DNA from: Parascardovia denticolens DSM 10105 = JCM 12538
GTDB taxonomy: Bacteria > Actinomycetota > Actinomycetes > Actinomycetales > Bifidobacteriaceae
Length of the DNA stretch: 64,000 nt
Assembly: GCF_001042675.1 (NCBI RefSeq)
Contig: NZ_AP012333.1
Coordinates: 1,426,001 to 1,490,000 of the forward strand
Direction: 5' to 3'
In this document: positions 8,228-17,115 of the stretch, one piece after another
Numbering within the stretch: the stretch's first letter is position 1
How the letters are laid out: every line of letters begins with the position of its first letter
Position numbers and translations under genes: made by a program
The notes under the pieces: generated by a model
The model's input: the letters and a program-made list of their open reading frames with translations, nothing else
Database searches by the model: none
What the model was told of the DNA's origin: nothing

Positions 8228-9001
8228 TCACTCCTGAGGAATCTCCAAGAGCTGGGCCCGCTTGTTGAAATAATTGCGGTGGGCCAGGTAACCAGCAATC
8301 ACCGCCCCCAGGCCGGTGGCGGACAGCAGCATGAAGGTGACCATGATCTGGTACTTGATGGCGTAAACCGGATCCACCCCGGCGAAGATCAGGCCGGACA
8401 TCATCCCCGGCAGACTCACCAGGCCCACGGTCTTGGCCGAATCGATGGTGGGCTGCATGGCGGTCTTGATGCTCCGCCTCAGGATGGACATGCTGGCCGC
8501 CTTGACGGGAGCTCCGAGGGAGAGCTTCTCCAAGACCTGCTGCCTTTGGTCGTGGAAGCTGGAATAAAGGGTCTTGTAGCACAGGCCAATGGCCACCATC
8601 TCGTTGCCGGCGATCATGCCGGTGATGGGGATGATCTGGCTGGGGGTCATCTTGACCGTGCGGGTAATCAGCAGGATTCCCAAAGTCACATAGGTGCCGA
8701 TCAACATGGCCACGATAGCCTGCCAAAGCTGCCTGCGGCTGTTGGGATCGCGCTTGTTGGCATTCCAGGAGGCGTTGAAGATGATGAGGAGGGTGATGGC
8801 GATGGTGAAAAAGACGTTGTTGACGTGGAAGATGAACTTGAGCGCGTAGCCGACCACGGCCAGCTGGATGATGGCCCGGGCCACGCTGAAAAGCACGTCT
8901 TTGGCCAGGCCCAGCCGCTCTTTGGCCGAAATCCCCACTGAGACCAAGACCAGGGCGAAGGCCATGAACAGGGACCAATCACTGACTTGAAGGTTTTTCA
9001 T
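8228..9001 (-). CDS. fetB: FetB-type iron export ABC permease
   Basis: A 257-residue membrane protein of the UPF0014/FetB (YbbM) family, the permease of an ABC exporter linked to iron efflux and oxidative-stress resistance in E. coli. It has about seven hydrophobic segments, beginning with SLFMAFALVLVSVGI. Family landmarks are ARAIIQLAVVGYAL, PITGMIAGNEMVA and the cytoplasmic stretch MQPTIDSAKTVGLVSLPGMM. Its ATG overlaps the stop of fetA by four bases (ATGA), so the two are coupled. Substrate in this organism is inferred from homology. Confidence 0.9.
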   Translation of the reverse strand: MKNLQVSDWSLFMAFALVLVSVGISAKERLGLAKDVLFSVARAIIQLAVVGYALKFIFHVNNVFFTIAITLLIIFNASWNANKRDPNSRRQLWQAIVAMLIGTYVTLGILLITRTVKMTPSQIIPITGMIAGNEMVAIGLCYKTLYSSFHDQRQQVLEKLSLGAPVKAASMSILRRSIKTAMQPTIDSAKTVGLVSLPGMMSGLIFAGVDPVYAIKYQIMVTFMLLSATGLGAVIAGYLAHRNYFNKRAQLLEIPQE

Positions 9002-9641
9002 TCCTCCACCCTCCCTTCGACGATATGGATGATCCGCCCGGCTTCCTCAAGCTCTTGGGCGTCATGGGTCACTTGGACGATCGTCACCCCGTCCTTTTTC
9101 ACCGAGTCGATCAGCTGGTGGACGATGCCCTTGCTCGCTTCGTCCAGGCCGGTGGTCACTTCGTCCAGCAGCAGGACCTGGGGCGGGAAGAGGAGGTTGC
9201 GAATCAGGGCCACCCGTTGCTTTCCCCTCCGGACAGCTGGCTGATTTTCTTATCCATATAGGAGGCCGGCAGATCCACCCGCGAGAGGAAGCTTTCAGCC
9301 CGGACGGGGTCGAACTTCTCTTTGCGGATTTCGAAGGGGAAAGAGAGATTGTCTTTGACCGTCTCCCCGAAAAGGACCGGCTGCTGGAAACAGTAGGAGA
9401 CCCGCCTGCGATAGAGGGCCGGATCCATAGTGGAGATGTCCGCGCCTTGGAAGAGGGTCGTCCCGGAAGTGGGGGAAATCAGGCCTGCCATGATCTTGAG
9501 GATGGTGCTTTTACCGCCCCCGGATGGGCCGGCCAGAGTCAGGAAGTCGTTCTTTTCCACGGAAAAGCTGACTTCGGTCAGGATGTTCGTTTCTTGGTCA
9601 GCCACTCGATAAGTGACCTGACTGACGTCCATATACGCCAT
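8998..9641 (-). pseudogene. fetA: FetA-type ABC ATPase, single-base frameshift
   Basis: The ATPase partner of FetB, about 214 residues when the two frames are joined. The first frame has the Walker A GPSGGGKST and ends after LSGGE; the second resumes with VALIRNLLFPP, Walker B (VLLLDEVTTGLD) and THDAQELEE. Adding one A to the GAAAGC run (plus-strand TTT at 9221-9223) restores LSGGEKQRVALIRN, so one base is missing in a homopolymer. This is most likely a sequencing or assembly slip, since permease and ATPase are otherwise intact, but a genuine mutation cannot be excluded. AGGAGG precedes ATG 9641. Confidence 0.85.
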
Positions 9642-9720
9642 GAAACCTCCTGGAGGGGTTGGCTGATAATGCCGGTTAAGGATGAAAGCCGATTAAGGGT
9701 GGAAGAAGGGGATGGGGGCT

Positions 9721-9774
9721 GAAGGGAAGGAAGGAAAAGGAAAGGAAGAAAAGGAAGAAAAGGAAGAAAGGAAG
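9721..9774 (+). repeat. 54-base uninterrupted polypurine tract
   Basis: Every base from 9721 to 9774 is A or G, built from GGAA/GGAAGAAA units, and the purine bias continues to about 9850. It lies in the gene-free 283 bases between fetA and bS22. No ORF or hairpin was seen in the tract itself. Confidence 0.8.
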
Positions 9775-9840
9775 TAGGGGGACTGAGAATGAAAGGTCAA
9801 GGATAAAAATGGAAAGAGAAAGGAAGGATGAGGGAAGAGA

Positions 9841-9890
9841 AAAAGCCCGGCGCCTTCAATCCTTGGGACGAGGTGCCAGGCTTTTTTTCA
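9841..9890 (-). terminator. Intrinsic terminator after bS22
   Basis: Arms AAAAAGCCCGGCGCCT (9841-9856) and AGGTGCCAGGCTTTTT (9872-9887) pair with two G-T wobbles around a 15-base loop. T-runs occur on both strands, so it can work in both directions; it lies downstream of the bS22 gene. Confidence 0.85.
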
Positions 9891-9924
9891 GGGCCGAAGC
9901 CCTGTCACGATTGCGTGAGTCGCA

Positions 9925-10014
9925 CTACTTGCGCTGATGACGAGTCTTGCGCAGCATCTTGCGGTGCTTCTTCTTACTCATCCGCTTGCGACGCTTCTTG
10001 ATGACAGATCCCAT
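9925..10014 (-). CDS. Small ribosomal subunit protein bS22 (AURKAIP1/COX24 domain)
   Basis: A 29-residue, extremely basic protein beginning MGSVIKKRRKRMSKKKH and ending RKTRHQRK. This matches the tiny actinobacterial ribosomal protein bS22, found in mycobacterial 30S subunits and related to the COX24 domain. GGAGG is placed 6 bases before the ATG and a strong terminator follows, so it is transcribed on its own. It is too short for usual ORF cut-offs. Confidence 0.9.
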   Translation of the reverse strand: MGSVIKKRRKRMSKKKHRKMLRKTRHQRK

Positions 10015-10097
10015 CAGAGCCTCCGTTTCCTAATGAACACAACTTTCGACATCCTACTCCAGCGAGAGGACACAGCGCTTGGCTGATCCCCTTTGGC

Positions 10098-11003
10098 CTA
10101 CTTGGCCGCGTAATACTTGGCGAAGAAGTCGGTCATCCGGTCTTTCGGCCCGGTCATCTGGAAGAGGGCGGTGGCGTTCTGCTCCACGGCGACGGCCCGA
10201 GAGGGATCCTTGGCGTCCTCATGGACGGTGTAGGATCCGGTCTGACTTCCGTTGACCACGACGTTGCCGGTCGCGATCTGTTTGCCCGTGAGCTGGCCGC
10301 TGATCGCCTGATATTGCTTCAAGGCGTAGTCGGACGTGGACCACTGGGCCACGGTCACGGTCATCTCCTGCCCTTTGACTCCATTGGAGTAGGTGGCCAC
10401 ATACTCTTCAATGGGTTGGGAGGATTCCCAGACCTGGGTGACGGTCACCGATTGGCGGCTATAAGTCCCGGAGGAATCCGGCAAGACCGCTTTGACCAAG
10501 GCGGAAGCGTTGGATGGCAAAGGCTGGGGCGGGATGGTCGGGGTGGCGTTCGCGCTGGTCGTAGCCACCTGGTTGGTGGGCATGCCGCCTTTCTTCTTCA
10601 GGGCCCAACCAGGCCAAAGGAAAGCGGTGACCACCGCGGCCACGATCAAAAGGATGGCGATCAAGGAGACGATCAGCCGATTGCGGTGGGACCGGCTACG
10701 GGCCGCGTCCTCTTCCTGCGGCTCCGGGCCTCGCTGACCTTCAGACTCCTGCTGGGAGGCCTGGCCATCATCCTCGGACTTCCCGTCTTGCCTCCCGCTG
10801 TGACTGCGGCCTTCCCCGTTGCGACCATGGTCCATGGAATCCGGCCCCGGGACTGTTTCCTCTTGATCCTCCCCTGCGGTCTCTGGGGGAACCAGGCTGG
10901 CATCTTCCCCGCCTCGCCGCACCCTGCCCTCATCCTTACCGACGCGGCCCCTCATGGGCATATCCGCGAAGGGGCTGGTCTCCTGTTCCTGTTCATCGGT
11001 CAT
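10098..11003 (-). CDS. Membrane-anchored protein with extracellular domain, function unknown
   Basis: A 301-residue protein with a charged, hydrophilic cytoplasmic region of about 100 residues (rich in Glu, Gln, Arg), one transmembrane segment near 110-130 (LIVSLIAILLIVAAVVTAFL), a Thr/Pro/Ala linker and a C-terminal extracytoplasmic domain of about 150 residues. The outer domain has alternating hydrophobic patterns (SVTVTQVWES, MTVTVAQWST) suggesting beta strands. No family was recognised. The start at 11003 is chosen because codons upstream run into the divergent radA region; the longer frame to 11216 is probably not used. Its architecture resembles that of the protein at 12555-13511 on the other side of radA. 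Confidence 0.7.
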   Translation of the reverse strand: MTDEQEQETSPFADMPMRGRVGKDEGRVRRGGEDASLVPPETAGEDQEETVPGPDSMDHGRNGEGRSHSGRQDGKSEDDGQASQQESEGQRGPEPQEEDAARSRSHRNRLIVSLIAILLIVAAVVTAFLWPGWALKKKGGMPTNQVATTSANATPTIPPQPLPSNASALVKAVLPDSSGTYSRQSVTVTQVWESSQPIEEYVATYSNGVKGQEMTVTVAQWSTSDYALKQYQAISGQLTGKQIATGNVVVNGSQTGSYTVHEDAKDPSRAVAVEQNATALFQMTGPKDRMTDFFAKYYAAK

Positions 11004-11071
11004 ACGCCTATCTTCGCATGCCTTGGGGACGCCTGCGGCGCTTGTCTTCAATCTTCGATAGCGTGCCAAGT

Positions 11072-12472
11072 ATGGCGAAATCAAACGTTCAGTATGTATG
11101 CTCGGACTGCGGCTGGAACGGAGCCAAATGGTACGGCCGCTGCCCCAACTGCGGCCAATGGGGAACGATCGAGGAGTTCCACGAAGCCAAGATCTCCCCT
11201 GCCTCTTCGCGCGCATCCTCCGCCAAACCCCTCAGTAAGAAAGAGAAAGACCGGATTCTGCGCCCCGTCACCGATGAGGGGCTGGAGGACGTGGTCCGCA
11301 TCCCCACCGGTTTCGGCGAATTCGACCGGGTTTTAGGCGGGGGCATCGTCCCCGGGGCCGTCATCCTCATGGCCGGCGAACCAGGAATCGGCAAATCCAC
11401 CCTCCTGTTGGAGACCGCGGGAAACATAGCCCGGTCCCTGGTCTCCACCGGAAAGCGGGTCCTCTACATCTCCGGGGAGGAATCGCTGAGCCAGATCCGC
11501 ATGCGGGCCCGGCGCATCGGAGCGGTGGTGGACAACCTGCTTCTGGCTTCCACCATGGACCTGGGAACCGTGGTCTCCCTGATTCAGGAGGAAAAACCCG
11601 CCCTGGCCATCGTGGATTCCGTCCAGACCATCTCCAGCCCGGACGTGGACGGCATCCAAGGAGGCAACGCCCAGATCAGGCAGGTGGCGGCGGAAGTCAT
11701 CGACTGCGCCAAAAGCCTGGATATCCCCGTCATCTTGGTCGGTCATGTGACCAAGGATGGGTCTATCGCCGGCCCCCGTACTTTGGAACACTTGGTGGAT
11801 GTGGTCTGCCAGTTCGAAGGGGACAGCCAGACCGCCTTGCGGCTTTTACGCAGTCTGAAGAACCGATTCGGGCCGACCGACGAGGTGGGATGCTTCGACA
11901 TGAGCGGGGAAGGGATCGAGGAGATCACCGACCCCAGCGGGCTCTTCGTCAGCGCGGCGGACCAGGCGGCCGAAGGGACCTGCATCACTTTCATCGTGGA
12001 CGGGCACCGCAGCCTGCCGATGGAGATCCAGGCCTTGACCACCTCTTCCGCCCTCCCCGCCCCGCGACGGACCACCAATGGGGTGGATTACAACCGCCTG
12101 GCCATGATCATCGCCGTCCTCTACCGCCATGGCCGCATCAACCTGCTCAGCAGCGACGTCTACGTGTCCACCGTGGCCGGGGGGTCGGCCCGCGAGCCGG
12201 GCTGCGATCTGGCCATCGCCGCAGCCTTGGCTTCGGCTTCCAAAGGCAAAGCCATCGCCCGGACCACCATAGCCATCGGGGAGATCTCCCTGACCGGGCA
12301 GATCCGCCCCGTTCCCCGGATGGCCAACCGCCTGAGGGAAGCCGCCCGGCTGGGCTTCACCACGGCCCTGGTCCCCGTCCATCGGAAGGGTTCCTCCTGG
12401 CAGCAGGTGGAAGGGATGAAACTGGTGGAAGTGGCCACGGTGAAAGAGGCTTTGGCCGCCTTAGGGATTTAG
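11072..12472 (+). CDS. radA: DNA repair protein RadA
   Basis: RadA (Sms) is a RecA-like ATPase that drives branch migration in homologous recombination. The N-terminal zinc finger is CSDCGWNGAKWYGRCPNC (residues about 10-27). The ATPase core has Walker A GEPGIGKST near residue 107, then the RadA-specific motif KNRFGPTDEVG near 263. The C-terminal third is the Lon-protease-like domain without protease function (AGGSAREPGCDLAIA, GEISLTGQIRPV). The 466 residues from ATG 11072 are normal; the extended frame from 11018 is not supported. No clear ribosome site is visible. It is divergent from the anchored protein at 10098-11003. Confidence 0.97.
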   Translation: MAKSNVQYVCSDCGWNGAKWYGRCPNCGQWGTIEEFHEAKISPASSRASSAKPLSKKEKDRILRPVTDEGLEDVVRIPTGFGEFDRVLGGGIVPGAVILMAGEPGIGKSTLLLETAGNIARSLVSTGKRVLYISGEESLSQIRMRARRIGAVVDNLLLASTMDLGTVVSLIQEEKPALAIVDSVQTISSPDVDGIQGGNAQIRQVAAEVIDCAKSLDIPVILVGHVTKDGSIAGPRTLEHLVDVVCQFEGDSQTALRLLRSLKNRFGPTDEVGCFDMSGEGIEEITDPSGLFVSAADQAAEGTCITFIVDGHRSLPMEIQALTTSSALPAPRRTTNGVDYNRLAMIIAVLYRHGRINLLSSDVYVSTVAGGSAREPGCDLAIAAALASASKGKAIARTTIAIGEISLTGQIRPVPRMANRLREAARLGFTTALVPVHRKGSSWQQVEGMKLVEVATVKEALAALGI

Positions 12473-12554
12473 AATTTCAAAGCCGGGACGGCGGAGACGG
12501 TCACGATGACCGGAATGGCCGGGAAAGCCAAAGGGCCAGAAGGGCGGCGAAGGC

Positions 12555-13511
12555 CTAACGGTTGTTGCCGTTGGCCCCGCCGTTTCCATTAGCCTCGTTG
12601 TTACCATTGTTACCATTGTTACCATTGTTGCCGCCGTTGCCACCTTGGGAACCGTTATCCCCCTTGTTCCCGGTCGAATCCCCGGATTTATCGGACGAAT
12701 CCTTGGCCGAAGGGCTGGGGGCCGGAGGCTGGGTGACGATGAAGGGGACGGTCGGCGACCTCAGGGCAGGGTCGTCCTTGATGTAGGTATAAGCGGTGTA
12801 ATTGCCCGGCTGCACCGTTTTCAGGTCGTGGTCGGCCTTGCAGCCATCCGCGGAGGCTTTGGTGTTCCAGGCGATTTGTTGACTGTCTTGGTCCTTATCG
12901 GTCATCAGGAGCATGCGGGCTTGGCTGTCGCATACATCGGTCCGGTAAACGACGGTGTCCCCCGAACTGATGACCAGGATGCGCGAGCCGTCGCTGGCGT
13001 CGATCAGGCAGTCCTTGGACCCTTTATGTGTCAGGTTCGCCCTGAAAACAAGGGTCTTGCCCGCCTCCACCGTGGTCGGGTCCGCGGTCAGGCCCAGGTC
13101 AAGGTTCTCGCTGGTGCAGTCGGGGATGCCGGAAAGCTTGCTTTTCTCCGACCGGGAGCTGGATTCGGCTTGTTGCCCCTTCCCCGCTTGTCCCCCTTGG
13201 GCTTGATTGCCCTGTTGGGAGGCTTTCCCCGATGGAGAAGCCGAAGCGGACGTCGTGGAGCCGGCCCCGGCCCCCGGACGGGCCTTCCCTTGGGAGCGGC
13301 GGGCCAGGCCGATAGCCAGGCCGACGATGAGGGCGACGGCCAGCAGGAGGATCAGGAGGGCGATCAAACGGCGACGCAGGTAGACCTTGCGCATGGTCGC
13401 CTTACCGCTCTTTTCCCTCGAGACACCCCGAGCGGACCGGGGGCTTGCCTTCCCGCGCCGGTCAGCCGAATCGGAGTCGAACGAAGAGGGTCTGTCTTTC
13501 CACTGAGCCAT
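12555..13511 (-). CDS. Membrane-anchored secreted-domain protein with Asn/Gly-rich tail
   Basis: A 318-residue protein: about 45 basic/Ser-rich cytoplasmic residues, one transmembrane helix (LIALLILLLAVALIVGLAIG), a Ser/Gln/Gly-rich linker, then an extracytoplasmic domain of about 130 residues with cysteines that could pair (IPDCTS, KDCLID, DVCDSQ, DGCKAD) and an Ig-like or DUF4232-like look (AGKTLVFRANLTH, PGNYTAYTYI). The C-terminal 50 residues are low complexity, ending in NGN/NNG units. The DNA there has a 9-base unit (TTACCATTG) repeated three times near 12600-12628. No enzyme motif is seen. It is convergent with radA and probably surface-exposed. Confidence 0.75.
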   Translation of the reverse strand: MAQWKDRPSSFDSDSADRRGKASPRSARGVSREKSGKATMRKVYLRRRLIALLILLLAVALIVGLAIGLARRSQGKARPGAGAGSTTSASASPSGKASQQGNQAQGGQAGKGQQAESSSRSEKSKLSGIPDCTSENLDLGLTADPTTVEAGKTLVFRANLTHKGSKDCLIDASDGSRILVISSGDTVVYRTDVCDSQARMLLMTDKDQDSQQIAWNTKASADGCKADHDLKTVQPGNYTAYTYIKDDPALRSPTVPFIVTQPPAPSPSAKDSSDKSGDSTGNKGDNGSQGGNGGNNGNNGNNGNNEANGNGGANGNNR

Positions 13512-13587
13512 GGGACCAGTCTAACCTTCCGAAAAGAAAATGACCACGACGGCGCGAACGGCATATAAAGAAACGGACGAAAGAAGC

Positions 13588-14538
13588 TCAGACAGGCAGG
13601 CTGAGGGACTGATCCTGACCAATGACGATGAGGCCATCCTGATCCAGACCGATGACGCACTCGTCCAACTGCCCCTGGTCCTTCCACAAAGACCTGACTT
13701 GATCCGGCCCCAGCCGGTGATCGGGCGCCCGCCGCAAAGCGTCGATGATGATTCCCCTCACTTGCCGGTTGGTCCCGACGAAGGACTGCTTCGGCCTGGT
13801 CCTTGTGGACCCGAGGCCGGGACGGCCGACGGCCAGGAAGAGGCACTTCTCCTTGAGTGGGCATTGGTCGCAAGCGGGCTGGGAAGCGGTGCAAATCAAG
13901 GCCCCCAGCTCCATCACGGCCTGATTCCATCTGACCGACTGAGCGCGGTCGGCAGGCAGGAGGCTTTGGGCCAGGTCCCTCTCCCCCTTGGTCGTGGACC
14001 CGCCCCGGGATTCCTGGCCGGTGAAGGCCCGCACCAGGACGCGGCGAATGTTGGTATCCAGGACGACGACCCTGTCCCCATAGGCGAAAGAGAGGATGGC
14101 GGAGGCGGTGTAATCGCCGATGCCCGGCAAGGCGACCAAAGACTGGTAATCGTCCGGCAAGCGACCACCGAACTCCTGGCTGACCACCTGAGCGCATTCC
14201 TTCAGACGCAAAGCCCGCCGGGGGTAGCCCAACCGTCCCCAAGCGGCGATCAGGTCCCCGGTCGAGGCCTGGGCCAGGTCTTGCGGGGTCGGCCATAGGC
14301 CCATCCATTGGCGCCAGTAAGGAAGGACCCGGCTCATAGGGGTCTGCTGGCTCATCACTTCCGACAGGAGCACCCCCCAAGGGCTGGTCCGGCCGAAGCG
14401 CCAGGGGAAGTCCCGGGCCGCACTCCGCCACCAGGAAGACAGGCGGGAGAAGGCCCAGGCGGCTTCGTCGCCAGCCCCATCCCCTTTCCCGGTAGCCCTG
14501 AATCCTTGGTTCATCCGCTTTGGCGCCCTGTCGTTCAT
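13588..14538 (-). CDS. mutY: A/G-specific adenine glycosylase MutY
   Basis: Removes adenine mispaired with 8-oxoguanine. The HhH-GPD fold is clear: FPWRFGRTSPWGVLLSE, EVMSQQTP with the catalytic glutamate, LPGIGDYTASAI as helix-hairpin-helix, VVLDTNIRRVLVR with the catalytic aspartate, and a four-cysteine iron-sulfur motif C-x6-C-x2-C-x5-C (ICTASQPACDQCPLKEKC). It is 316 residues from ATG 14538, with a short C-terminal part as in other actinobacteria. This start is 20 bases from the divergent methyltransferase start, so the two genes share a tiny regulatory region; AACAAT sits 7 bases before the ATG. The next ATG at 14514 is possible. Confidence 0.95.
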   Translation of the reverse strand: MNDRAPKRMNQGFRATGKGDGAGDEAAWAFSRLSSWWRSAARDFPWRFGRTSPWGVLLSEVMSQQTPMSRVLPYWRQWMGLWPTPQDLAQASTGDLIAAWGRLGYPRRALRLKECAQVVSQEFGGRLPDDYQSLVALPGIGDYTASAILSFAYGDRVVVLDTNIRRVLVRAFTGQESRGGSTTKGERDLAQSLLPADRAQSVRWNQAVMELGALICTASQPACDQCPLKEKCLFLAVGRPGLGSTRTRPKQSFVGTNRQVRGIIIDALRRAPDHRLGPDQVRSLWKDQGQLDECVIGLDQDGLIVIGQDQSLSLPV

Positions 14539-14557
14539 GCTCTTTATTGTTGCAAAT

Positions 14558-15253
14558 ATGAGCGATAATTCCTCCCAGAGCATCCCCACCAAGGCCTCCC
14601 GGAACACCCCTGCCGCCCCTTCCCCGCAGGACCCGGCCTCCCGGGTGCAATCAATGTTCGAATACGGCTACCGGAAGTCCTCCTACGGGCCGGACGAACT
14701 GGTCACCGACGCTCACGGCAACCCCATCTCCGTGACCGAAGCCATGCTTCAGCCGCAGGAGGCCCGGCTCCAGCAGACCTCCACCCCTCACCTGTGCTTC
14801 TGCTCCCCCAGGATCCCGGGCAACACGGGCTCAGCCATACGCCTGTGCGCCATCACCGGGTCCGTTCTCCATCTGGTGGAACCTTTGGGCTTCAACCTCA
14901 AAGACACCAAGCTGCGCCGGGCCGGCTTGGATTACCATGACATGACCCACGTGGTCATCCACCCGGATTTCGACAACCTGATCGAATCCATGCCCGACTC
15001 CCGCATCATCTCCTTCACCGCCCAGGCCACCACCCTTTACACGGAAGTCGAATACAGACCGACGGACATCCTCCTTTTCGGCCCCGAGCCAGGGGACATC
15101 CCCGACCCCATGGATATCATGGCCGGGCCTCATATCTACCAGCAGGTCCGCTTCCCCATGCGCCCCAGCCTGCGCAGCCTGAACCTGGCCAATTGCGCCT
15201 CCATCGCCCTCTATGAGGCCTGGCGGCAGATGGGCTTCCAAGGCGGAGTCTGA
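14558..15253 (+). CDS. trmL: TrmL-type tRNA 2'-O-methyltransferase (SPOUT)
   Basis: A SpoU/TrmL-family methyltransferase expected to methylate the ribose of the wobble nucleotide 34 in tRNA-Leu using SAM. The catalytic domain starts near residue 75: CFCSPRIPGNTGSAIRLCA with the conserved N-x-G arginine motif, LHLVEPLGFNL, RRAGLDYHD, then the trefoil-knot motifs LLFGPEPGDIP and LRSLNLANCASIALYEA. The N-terminal 70 residues are hydrophilic and absent from E. coli TrmL, which is about 157 residues. Start is ATG 14558 (MSDNSSQ); the frame is open 21 bases further upstream. Substrate specificity is inferred from family. Confidence 0.88.
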   Translation: MSDNSSQSIPTKASRNTPAAPSPQDPASRVQSMFEYGYRKSSYGPDELVTDAHGNPISVTEAMLQPQEARLQQTSTPHLCFCSPRIPGNTGSAIRLCAITGSVLHLVEPLGFNLKDTKLRRAGLDYHDMTHVVIHPDFDNLIESMPDSRIISFTAQATTLYTEVEYRPTDILLFGPEPGDIPDPMDIMAGPHIYQQVRFPMRPSLRSLNLANCASIALYEAWRQMGFQGGV

Positions 15254-15348
15254 CCTTCGAAACGGGTGGCGGAACCCGTAGAAGCGCTTCGGTACAATGG
15301 GCCACAAACATCAATGCCTGTATCGGCTTAAGGCTACGCAGGAGTACC

Positions 15349-15621
15349 ATGCGCAAGGCAGTCATCACCGTCGTCGGTAAAGACGCTACCGGCATCATCG
15401 CCCGGGTCTGCATGGCTTTGGCAGGCAAAAAGGTGAACATCCTGGAGATTTCCCAGACCATCATCGACGGCTTCTTCAACATGATCATGATCGTGGATTA
15501 TGCGGCCATGGAGGACGATTTCAGCGACATGGTCAGCCTTCTGGACTCTTTGGGCGAGGAGATCGGCGTTTCCATCCGCTGCCAGCGGGAGGAGATCTTC
15601 ACCTCCATGCACCGGATTTAA
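15349..15621 (+). CDS. ACT domain protein, UPF0237 family
   Basis: A 90-residue protein consisting of one ACT domain (AVITVVGKDATGIIARVCMALAG, then VNILEISQTIIDG), the small-molecule-binding module seen in amino-acid regulatory proteins. GCAGGAG precedes the ATG, and TACAAT at 15293 is a plausible -10. It is followed 12 bases later by the UPF0210 gene; the two families are regularly adjacent or co-occurring in bacteria, so they probably act together. The ligand is unknown. Confidence 0.9.
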   Translation: MRKAVITVVGKDATGIIARVCMALAGKKVNILEISQTIIDGFFNMIMIVDYAAMEDDFSDMVSLLDSLGEEIGVSIRCQREEIFTSMHRI

Positions 15622-15633
15622 GGAAGGCCAGCC

Positions 15634-16998
15634 ATGACCGACAGTTTGGAAATCGACGAGACCATCTCCATGATCACCCAGGAGAAACTGGATGTGCGGA
15701 CCATCACCATGGGCATCAGCCTTTTGGACTGCGTCAGCGACAACCTGGGGACTTTGAGGGACAAGATCCTCCGGAAGATCACCACCAAGGCCAAAGACCT
15801 GGTGGCGGTGGGCCGCCAGCTGGAAGTGGAATTCGGCATCCCCATCGTCAACAAACGGATCTCGGTCACCCCCATCTCCTTGGTGGCGGCCGGGGCGGCC
15901 AAGTCAATCGACGATTACGCGGCCATCTGCCGGACTTTGGACCAGGCCGCCGAGGAAACCGAGGTCAACTTCTTAGGCGGCTACTCGGCCCTGGTCTCCA
16001 AGTCCATGACTCCTGCCGACGAACTGCTCATCCGCTCCCTCCCCCAAGCCCTCTCCTCCACGGAAAGGGTGTGCGCTTCAGTCAATGTGGGCTCCACCAA
16101 GACCGGGATCGACATGGATGCGGTGGAGCTTCTGGGCCATGTGATCAAAAAGGTTTCAGTGGCCACGGCCGATCATGACAGTTTCGGCGACGCCAAGCTG
16201 GTCGTCTTCTGCAACGCCCCGGACGACAATCCCTTCATGGCCGGGGCCTTCCACGGGGTGACCGAGGGGGACGCGGTCATCAACGTGGGGGTGTCCGGGC
16301 CGGGGGTGGTCTCCCATGCTTTGGACCAGGCCCAGGGCAAGGATTTCGAGTTCCTTTGCGAGAGCATCAAGAAGACGGCTTTCAAGGTCACCCGGGTCGG
16401 CCAGCTGGTGGCCCAGGAGGCTTCGGCCCGCTTGGGGGCCCCCTTCGGAATCATCGACCTGTCCCTGGCCCCCACCCCGGCCCCAGGCGATTCCGTGGGC
16501 GAGATCCTGGAGAAGATCGGCCTGGCCCAGATGGGCGGGCCTGGTACCACGGCCGCCCTGGCCCTGCTCAACGACCAGGTGAAGAAGGGCGGGATCATGG
16601 CCTCGTCCTACGTCGGCGGCCTGTCCGGAGCCTTCATCCCCGTCTCGGAGGACAAAAACATGATCGAGGCGGCCGAGAAAGGCAACCTGACCATCGAAAA
16701 GCTGGAAGCCATGACCTGCGTCTGTTCCGTCGGTCTTGACATGATCGCCATCCCCGGGGACACGGCCGATTCCACCATTTCCGGAATCATCGCCGACGAG
16801 GCCGCCATCGGCATGGTCAATCAGAAGACCACGGCCGTGCGCATCATCCCAGTCATCGGCAAAGAGGTCGGAGACCAAGCCGAATTCGGCGGCTTATTGG
16901 GGCGGGCCCCCATCATGCCGGTCAACCAGACCGATTGCTCCGCTTTCGTCTCCCGCGGCGGACGGATTCCAGCGCCTATACGCAGTTTTAAGAACTAG
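15634..16998 (+). CDS. UPF0210 (DUF711) protein
   Basis: A 454-residue member of the DUF711/UPF0210 family, which has a pyruvate-formate-lyase-like fold without an assigned reaction. Conserved-looking stretches include [13 protein letters not shown] near the N-terminus, [37 protein letters not shown] and a C-terminal [22 protein letters not shown] lies about 7 bases before the ATG, and the gene follows the ACT protein in one operon. The function is unknown; pairing with an ACT domain suggests it is controlled by, or senses, a small metabolite. Confidence 0.9.
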   Translation: MTDSLEIDETISMITQEKLDVRTITMGISLLDCVSDNLGTLRDKILRKITTKAKDLVAVGRQLEVEFGIPIVNKRISVTPISLVAAGAAKSIDDYAAICRTLDQAAEETEVNFLGGYSALVSKSMTPADELLIRSLPQALSSTERVCASVNVGSTKTGIDMDAVELLGHVIKKVSVATADHDSFGDAKLVVFCNAPDDNPFMAGAFHGVTEGDAVINVGVSGPGVVSHALDQAQGKDFEFLCESIKKTAFKVTRVGQLVAQEASARLGAPFGIIDLSLAPTPAPGDSVGEILEKIGLAQMGGPGTTAALALLNDQVKKGGIMASSYVGGLSGAFIPVSEDKNMIEAAEKGNLTIEKLEAMTCVCSVGLDMIAIPGDTADSTISGIIADEAAIGMVNQKTTAVRIIPVIGKEVGDQAEFGGLLGRAPIMPVNQTDCSAFVSRGGRIPAPIRSFKN

Positions 16999-17115
16999 AT
17001 ATACATATTTTTGAGAACCTTCGTGAGAATATTCTTGCCTCGCTCTAAGATGGTCCCCCACAGGGTGATTCGCCTTGACGACGAGTCCCCCAAGGGTCAA
17101 TCTGAAAGGAACATC

